A DNA stretch of 19,844 nucleotides from REBR01 sp033721915 (GTDB lineage: Bacteria > Pseudomonadota > Gammaproteobacteria > Pseudomonadales > Oleiphilaceae), in assembly GCA_033721915.1 (NCBI GenBank), contig JAWWAC010000056.1:1-19844 (forward strand), written 5' to 3'. Shown piece after piece: positions 17,063 through 19,844 of the stretch. Positions within the stretch are counted from its first letter, which is position 1, and each line of letters starts with the position of its first letter. The notes under the pieces were generated by a model. It made no database searches. It was not told the DNA's origin and was given only the letters and a program-made list of their open reading frames with translations. The translations under genes were made by a program, and so were the position numbers.

Positions 17063-18202
17063 TTAACGGTTCCGGTATTCGTCCATCAGATGGGTAAACT
17101 GGTCAAACAGTGGCTGCACGTCCCGTGGGCCCGGGCTGGCCTCCGGGTGGCCCTGGAAGCTGAAGGCCGGGGCATCGGTCAGGCGGATGCCCTGCAGCGA
17201 GCCGTCAAACAGGGACTTGTGGGTGGCCTGGACGTTGTCCGGCAGGCTGTCCTCGGCCAGTGCAAAGCCGTGGTTCTGGCTGGTGATCATCACGGTGCCG
17301 TCGGCCAGTGTCTGTACCGGGTGGTTGGCGCCGTGGTGGCCGAACTTCATCTTCACGGAGCGGGCACCGGCGGCCAGCCCCAGCAGCTGGTGGCCCAGGC
17401 AGATGCCGAACACCGGCACCTTCTTATCCAGCAGGCCACGGATGGCGGTAATGGCGTAATCGCAGGGCTCCGGGTCGCCGGGGCCGTTGGAGAGGAAAAC
17501 ACCGTCCGGGTTCATGGCCAGCACTTCTTCCACCGGGGTCTGTGGCGGCACAATGGTCAGTTGACAGCCTCGGGACACCAGCAGGCGAAGGATGTTGTAC
17601 TTGATGCCGAAATCGTAGGCCACCACCTTGTAGCGGGCCTCGGGGGCTTCGGCGTAACCGTGGTCCAGGCTCCAGTCGGACTGGGTCCAGGTGCCGGTGT
17701 CACGACGCCCCGCCTCACGGGCCAGGTCCATGCCCTTGAGCCCGGGAAAGGCCCTGGCCGCCTCCAGAGCCTGCTCCTCGGTGGCGGACTCGCCGGCCAC
17801 AATGGCGCCGCCCTGGGCCCCCTTGTCCCGCAGTATCCTGGTCAGCCGGCGGGTGTCGATGCCGGCGATGGCCACCACACCGTTTTCCTTGAGGTAATCA
17901 CCCAGTGACTGGGTGCTGCGGTAGTTGCTGACCATCAGCGGCAGGTCCCGGATCACCAGGCCCGCCGCCTGCACCCGGTCCGACTCCACGTCTTCCGGGT
18001 TGATGCCGGTGTTGCCGATATGGGGGTAAGTCAGTGTCACGATCTGGCGGCTGTAGGAGGGGTCCGTCAGAATTTCCTGGTAGCCGGTCATGGCGGTATT
18101 AAACACGACTTCACCGCTGCTGCTGCCTTCGGCACCGATGCTGTAGCCACGGAACACACTGCCGTCGGCAAGCGCGAGAATTGCTGGTTGTGTCAAGGCC
18201 AT
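17063..18202 (-). CDS. carA: Carbamoyl-phosphate synthase small (glutaminase) subunit
   Basis: CarA hydrolyses glutamine and channels ammonia to CarB. The 379-aa protein (E. coli 382) has the N-terminal CPSase domain (GEVVFNTAMTGYQEILTDPS) and a class I amidotransferase domain. The catalytic triad is intact: Cys268 in GICLGHQ, His352 and Glu354 in GHPEASPGP. The oxyanion loop SNGPGDPEPCDYA is also visible. The ATG at 18202 gives the family N terminus, but the nearest Shine-Dalgarno sequence (AGAGGA) is unusually close to the start. An upstream short frame (18324-18193) runs across this start, so re-initiation may contribute. It is the first gene of carAB-greA, behind a leader of about 205 nt with its own promoter. 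Confidence 0.97.
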   Translation of the reverse strand: MALTQPAILALADGSVFRGYSIGAEGSSSGEVVFNTAMTGYQEILTDPSYSRQIVTLTYPHIGNTGINPEDVESDRVQAAGLVIRDLPLMVSNYRSTQSLGDYLKENGVVAIAGIDTRRLTRILRDKGAQGGAIVAGESATEEQALEAARAFPGLKGMDLAREAGRRDTGTWTQSDWSLDHGYAEAPEARYKVVAYDFGIKYNILRLLVSRGCQLTIVPPQTPVEEVLAMNPDGVFLSNGPGDPEPCDYAITAIRGLLDKKVPVFGICLGHQLLGLAAGARSVKMKFGHHGANHPVQTLADGTVMITSQNHGFALAEDSLPDNVQATHKSLFDGSLQGIRLTDAPAFSFQGHPEASPGPRDVQPLFDQFTHLMDEYRNR

Positions 18203-18324
18203 GTCCTCTGTCTAACGTCTCTGAGAGTGGGGCGTTTGGGCCGGCGCGCCGGGACCACCGATTGGCGTTGACAGGCAAATTGCAGGTGCAGGAAAACGGG
18301 ACGCGGTCTGGAGCCCCGTCTCAC
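18193..18324 (-). other. Possible arginine-rich leader peptide of carAB (43 codons)
   Basis: A GTG-initiated frame in the carA leader encodes 43 residues, 11 of them arginine (opening VRRGSRPRP, later PARRPKRP). It ends with TGA 8 nt past the carA ATG, so it overlaps the carA start in another frame. Its ribosome-binding site is weak (GGGAC about 8 nt upstream). CarAB makes a precursor of arginine, so arginine codons in a leader frame are suggestive, but GC-rich sequence yields Arg codons by chance. Confidence 0.25.
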
Positions 18325-18341
18325 GAAAACTGTCCCGATTT
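18294..18341 (-). promoter_or_regulatory. Terminator-like stem in the carAB leader
   Basis: AAATCGGGAC and GTCCCGTTTT can pair as CGGGAC/GTCCCG flanked by AAA/TTT with one T-T mismatch, enclosing about 29 nt. A second stem (GACG-GGG with CCG-CGTC) inside the loop shares the GTC of the distal arm, so the two folds compete. Four T residues follow. This resembles an attenuator but is weak by terminator standards. The rest of the leader holds a 12-bp palindrome CCGGCGCGCCGG at 18241-18252. Confidence 0.35.
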
Positions 18342-18413
18342 GAATAAGCTGTGAACCACCGGAGTGCGGGCGCGGCCAACCGGACACTGCGCTCTGTGCA
18401 GTCAAACTGCCGT

Positions 18414-18442
18414 ATTGTAAAAACACTGGCCGGCAATGTCCA
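18414..18442 (-). promoter_or_regulatory. Sigma-70 promoter for carAB-greA
   Basis: TGGACA (18442-18437) and TACAAT (18419-18414) are spaced by 17 bp, each five of six to consensus. A 13-bp dyad CCATCG-C-CGATGG (18440-18452) overlaps the upstream edge of the -35 element and could be an operator. Transcription would start near 18407, giving about 205 nt of leader before carA. Confidence 0.8.
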
Positions 18443-18476
18443 TCGCCGATGGGGTTTGCGGGACAGGGGAAGGCAG

Positions 18477-18498
18477 GCTGCGGCTGACTGGCCGCAGC
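18477..18498 (-). terminator. Hairpin after dapB
   Basis: A perfect 8-bp stem (GCTGCGGC with GCCGCAGC, 6-nt loop) starts 25 bp after the dapB stop. The following minus-strand sequence, CTGCCTTCCCC, is pyrimidine-rich but not a T-tract, so intrinsic termination would be weak. It separates dapB from the carA promoter. Confidence 0.5.
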
Positions 18499-18523
18499 GG
18501 AAAACGGGGAACAGGCGGCGGGC

Positions 18524-19327
18524 TCAGTCCTTCAGGCCCAGCACGTCCTGCATGTCATAGAGGCCCGCCGGACGGTCCTGCAGCCACAGTGCAGCGCGCA
18601 GTGCGCCACGGGCGAAAGTCATGCGGCTGCTGGCCTTGTGCGTGATTTCGATGCGTTCACCTTCGGTGGCGAACAGAACCGTGTGATCGCCCACCACGTC
18701 GCCCGCGCGGATGGTTTCGAAACCGATTTCCTTACGGGTACGCTCGCCGGTGAAGCCTTCGCGGCCATAGACGGCGCATTCCTTCAGGTCGCGGCCGAGG
18801 GCATCAGCCACCACTTCGCCCATGCGCAGGGCGGTACCGGAAGGCGCGTCTTTCTTGTGGCGGTGGTGGGCCTCGATGATCTCCACGTCGTAGTCGTCAC
18901 CAAGGGTTGCCGCCGCGGTGCGCAGCAGGTTGAGGACGACGTTGACACCCACGCTCATGTTGGGGGCAAACACCACCGGGGTGGATTCGGCGGCCAGGGC
19001 CAGCTGCTGTTTCTCGGCGTCGGACAGGCCGGTGGTGCCGATCACGAGCCTATTGCCGTTGGCCTTGCAGAACTCGGCGTTTTCCAGGGTCAAGTCCGGG
19101 AAGGTGAAGTCGATGAGCACGTCGAAATCGTCCTTCACCTCCGCCAGGCTGCCGGCCATTTTGATGCCGGTTTTGCCGATGCCGGTCAGCTCGCCGGCGT
19201 CAGCGCCGATCAGGCTGCTACCGGGCTCGACGATGGCGGCGCCCAGCTCGAGGCCTTCGGTGCCGTCCACGGCTTCAATCAGCACTTTGCCCATGCGCCC
19301 GGCGGCGCCGATGATTGCTACCCTCAT
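18524..19327 (-). CDS. dapB: 4-hydroxy-tetrahydrodipicolinate reductase
   Basis: DapB reduces hydroxy-tetrahydrodipicolinate with NAD(P)H in the diaminopimelate/lysine pathway. The 267-aa protein (E. coli 273) has the nucleotide-binding IIGAAGRMGK at its start, DFTFPD, GTTGLSD (97-103) and APNMSVGVN. The signature EAHHRHKKDAPSGTA carries catalytic His154/His155 and Lys158, and the family end PAGLYDMQDVLGL is present. The ATG at 19327 has AGAGGA 8 nt upstream. It lies 24 bp after dnaJ and may share its transcript. Its codon pairs differ from the genes to the left: Ala/Thr before Leu use GCC-CTG and ACC-CTG rather than NCA-CTG, except in the last 27 codons. Two AGG codons occur, one right after the start. 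Confidence 0.97.
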   Translation of the reverse strand: MRVAIIGAAGRMGKVLIEAVDGTEGLELGAAIVEPGSSLIGADAGELTGIGKTGIKMAGSLAEVKDDFDVLIDFTFPDLTLENAEFCKANGNRLVIGTTGLSDAEKQQLALAAESTPVVFAPNMSVGVNVVLNLLRTAAATLGDDYDVEIIEAHHRHKKDAPSGTALRMGEVVADALGRDLKECAVYGREGFTGERTRKEIGFETIRAGDVVGDHTVLFATEGERIEITHKASSRMTFARGALRAALWLQDRPAGLYDMQDVLGLKD

Positions 19328-19351
19328 GCTCGCGTTCCTCTAATCGGCCGG

Positions 19352-19844
19352 TCAGAATTTCATTTCGTCGAAGAAGCTTTTCACGCCTTCAAACCAGGAG
19401 GTTTTCTTCGGAGCGTGATGGGTTCCGTTGCTGCCGTCCAGAGTTTTCTGGAATTCTTCCAGCAGCTCTTTCTGGCGCTTGGTCAGGTTCACCGGCGTTT
19501 CCACGATTACGCGGCATAGCAGATCGCCAGAGGGGCCGCCGCGCACCGGGCTTACACCCTTGTTGCGCAGCCGGAACAGTTTTCCAGTCTGGGTTTCTGC
19601 CGGAATCTTGAGCTTTACCCGGCCATCCAGAGTCGGTACTTCCAGCTCGCCCCCCAGGGTGGCGTCGACGATACTGATCGGCACTTCGCAGTAGAGGTTG
19701 CGACCGTCGCGAGTGAAGATGGAGTGCTCGCGCACGGCAATTTGCACGTAAAGGTCGCCGGGAGGTCCGCCGTCGATGCCCATCTCCCCCTCGCCGGAGA
19801 GCCGGATGCGGTCACCGGTGTCGACGCCGGGCGGCACTTTGACC
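19352..19844 (-). CDS. dnaJ: Chaperone protein DnaJ, C-terminal part (cut by window edge)
   Basis: DnaJ is the Hsp40 partner that delivers unfolded substrates to DnaK and stimulates its ATPase. Only the last 164 residues are present, entering at VKVPPGVDTGDRIRLSGEGE, which belongs to the substrate-binding C-terminal domain I just after the zinc-finger region. GGPPGDLYVQIAVREH, then PISIVDATLGGELEVPTLDG, then RNKGVSPVRGGPSGDLLCRV follow in the family order. The protein ends in a short polar segment, WFEGVKSFFDEMKF. The J domain and Cys-rich zinc domain lie outside the window. The gene precedes dapB by 24 bp; grpE-dnaK-dnaJ-dapB is the order in Pseudomonas. Confidence 0.96.
   Translation of the reverse strand, partial: VKVPPGVDTGDRIRLSGEGEMGIDGGPPGDLYVQIAVREHSIFTRDGRNLYCEVPISIVDATLGGELEVPTLDGRVKLKIPAETQTGKLFRLRNKGVSPVRGGPSGDLLCRVIVETPVNLTKRQKELLEEFQKTLDGSNGTHHAPKKTSWFEGVKSFFDEMKF

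Noticed and set aside
18335..18355. ArgR (ARG box) site in the carAB leader
   Set aside because: One TGAAT half-site is present but the second half is TGTGA rather than ATTCA, and the position lies well downstream of the promoter.

Overview
This is a conserved housekeeping block from a GC-rich gammaproteobacterium. The gene order, read on the minus strand as dnaJ-dapB-carA-carB-greA-(yhbY divergent)-rlmE-ftsH-folP-glmM-tpiA-secG-tRNA-Leu-rimP-nusA-infB-rbfA-truB-rpsO, is the arrangement I know from Pseudomonas and its relatives. It differs in having no gene between carA and carB and no initiator tRNA between tRNA-Leu and rimP. The protein sequences fit a Pseudomonadales/Oceanospirillales-type organism; I cannot name the genus from sequence alone. 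Every gene is on the minus strand except yhbY. The window cuts rpsO at the left edge and dnaJ at the right edge.

Right part (about 13.3-19.8 kb): the 3' end of dnaJ, then dapB (lysine and peptidoglycan precursor synthesis), a 321-bp gap holding a strong promoter, and a tight carA-carB-greA run with 1-bp and 2-bp gaps. The carAB leader is about 200 nt long and holds an arginine-rich short reading frame and a terminator-like stem. Middle (about 6.5-13 kb): yhbY and rlmE diverge from a 122-bp gap, and rlmE is followed by ftsH, which ends in a strong intrinsic terminator. Next come folP and glmM, then tpiA with its own promoter, secG, and tRNA-Leu(GAG) with encoded CCA. Left part (1-6.5 kb): a near-consensus promoter just downstream of the tRNA drives rimP-nusA-infB-rbfA-truB through a leader of about 217 nt that contains an intrinsic terminator ahead of rimP. 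That is an attenuator layout for a transcription/translation-factor operon.

The genes serve macromolecular synthesis and its quality control: 30S maturation (RimP, RbfA), initiation (IF2), transcription elongation (NusA, GreA), tRNA and 23S rRNA modification (TruB, RlmE), 50S-associated YhbY, chaperone and protease (DnaJ, FtsH) and secretion (SecG). A few essential metabolic enzymes are interleaved (CarAB, DapB, FolP, GlmM, TpiA).

I found no mobile element, CRISPR array, defence locus or undescribed protein system. The interesting material is regulatory and compositional: the rimP and carAB leaders, a terminator placed against folP, a hexamer repeat shared by the rbfA tail and the truB ribosome-binding site, and a codon-pair signature (NCA-CTG) that runs through most of the window but nearly stops inside dapB.
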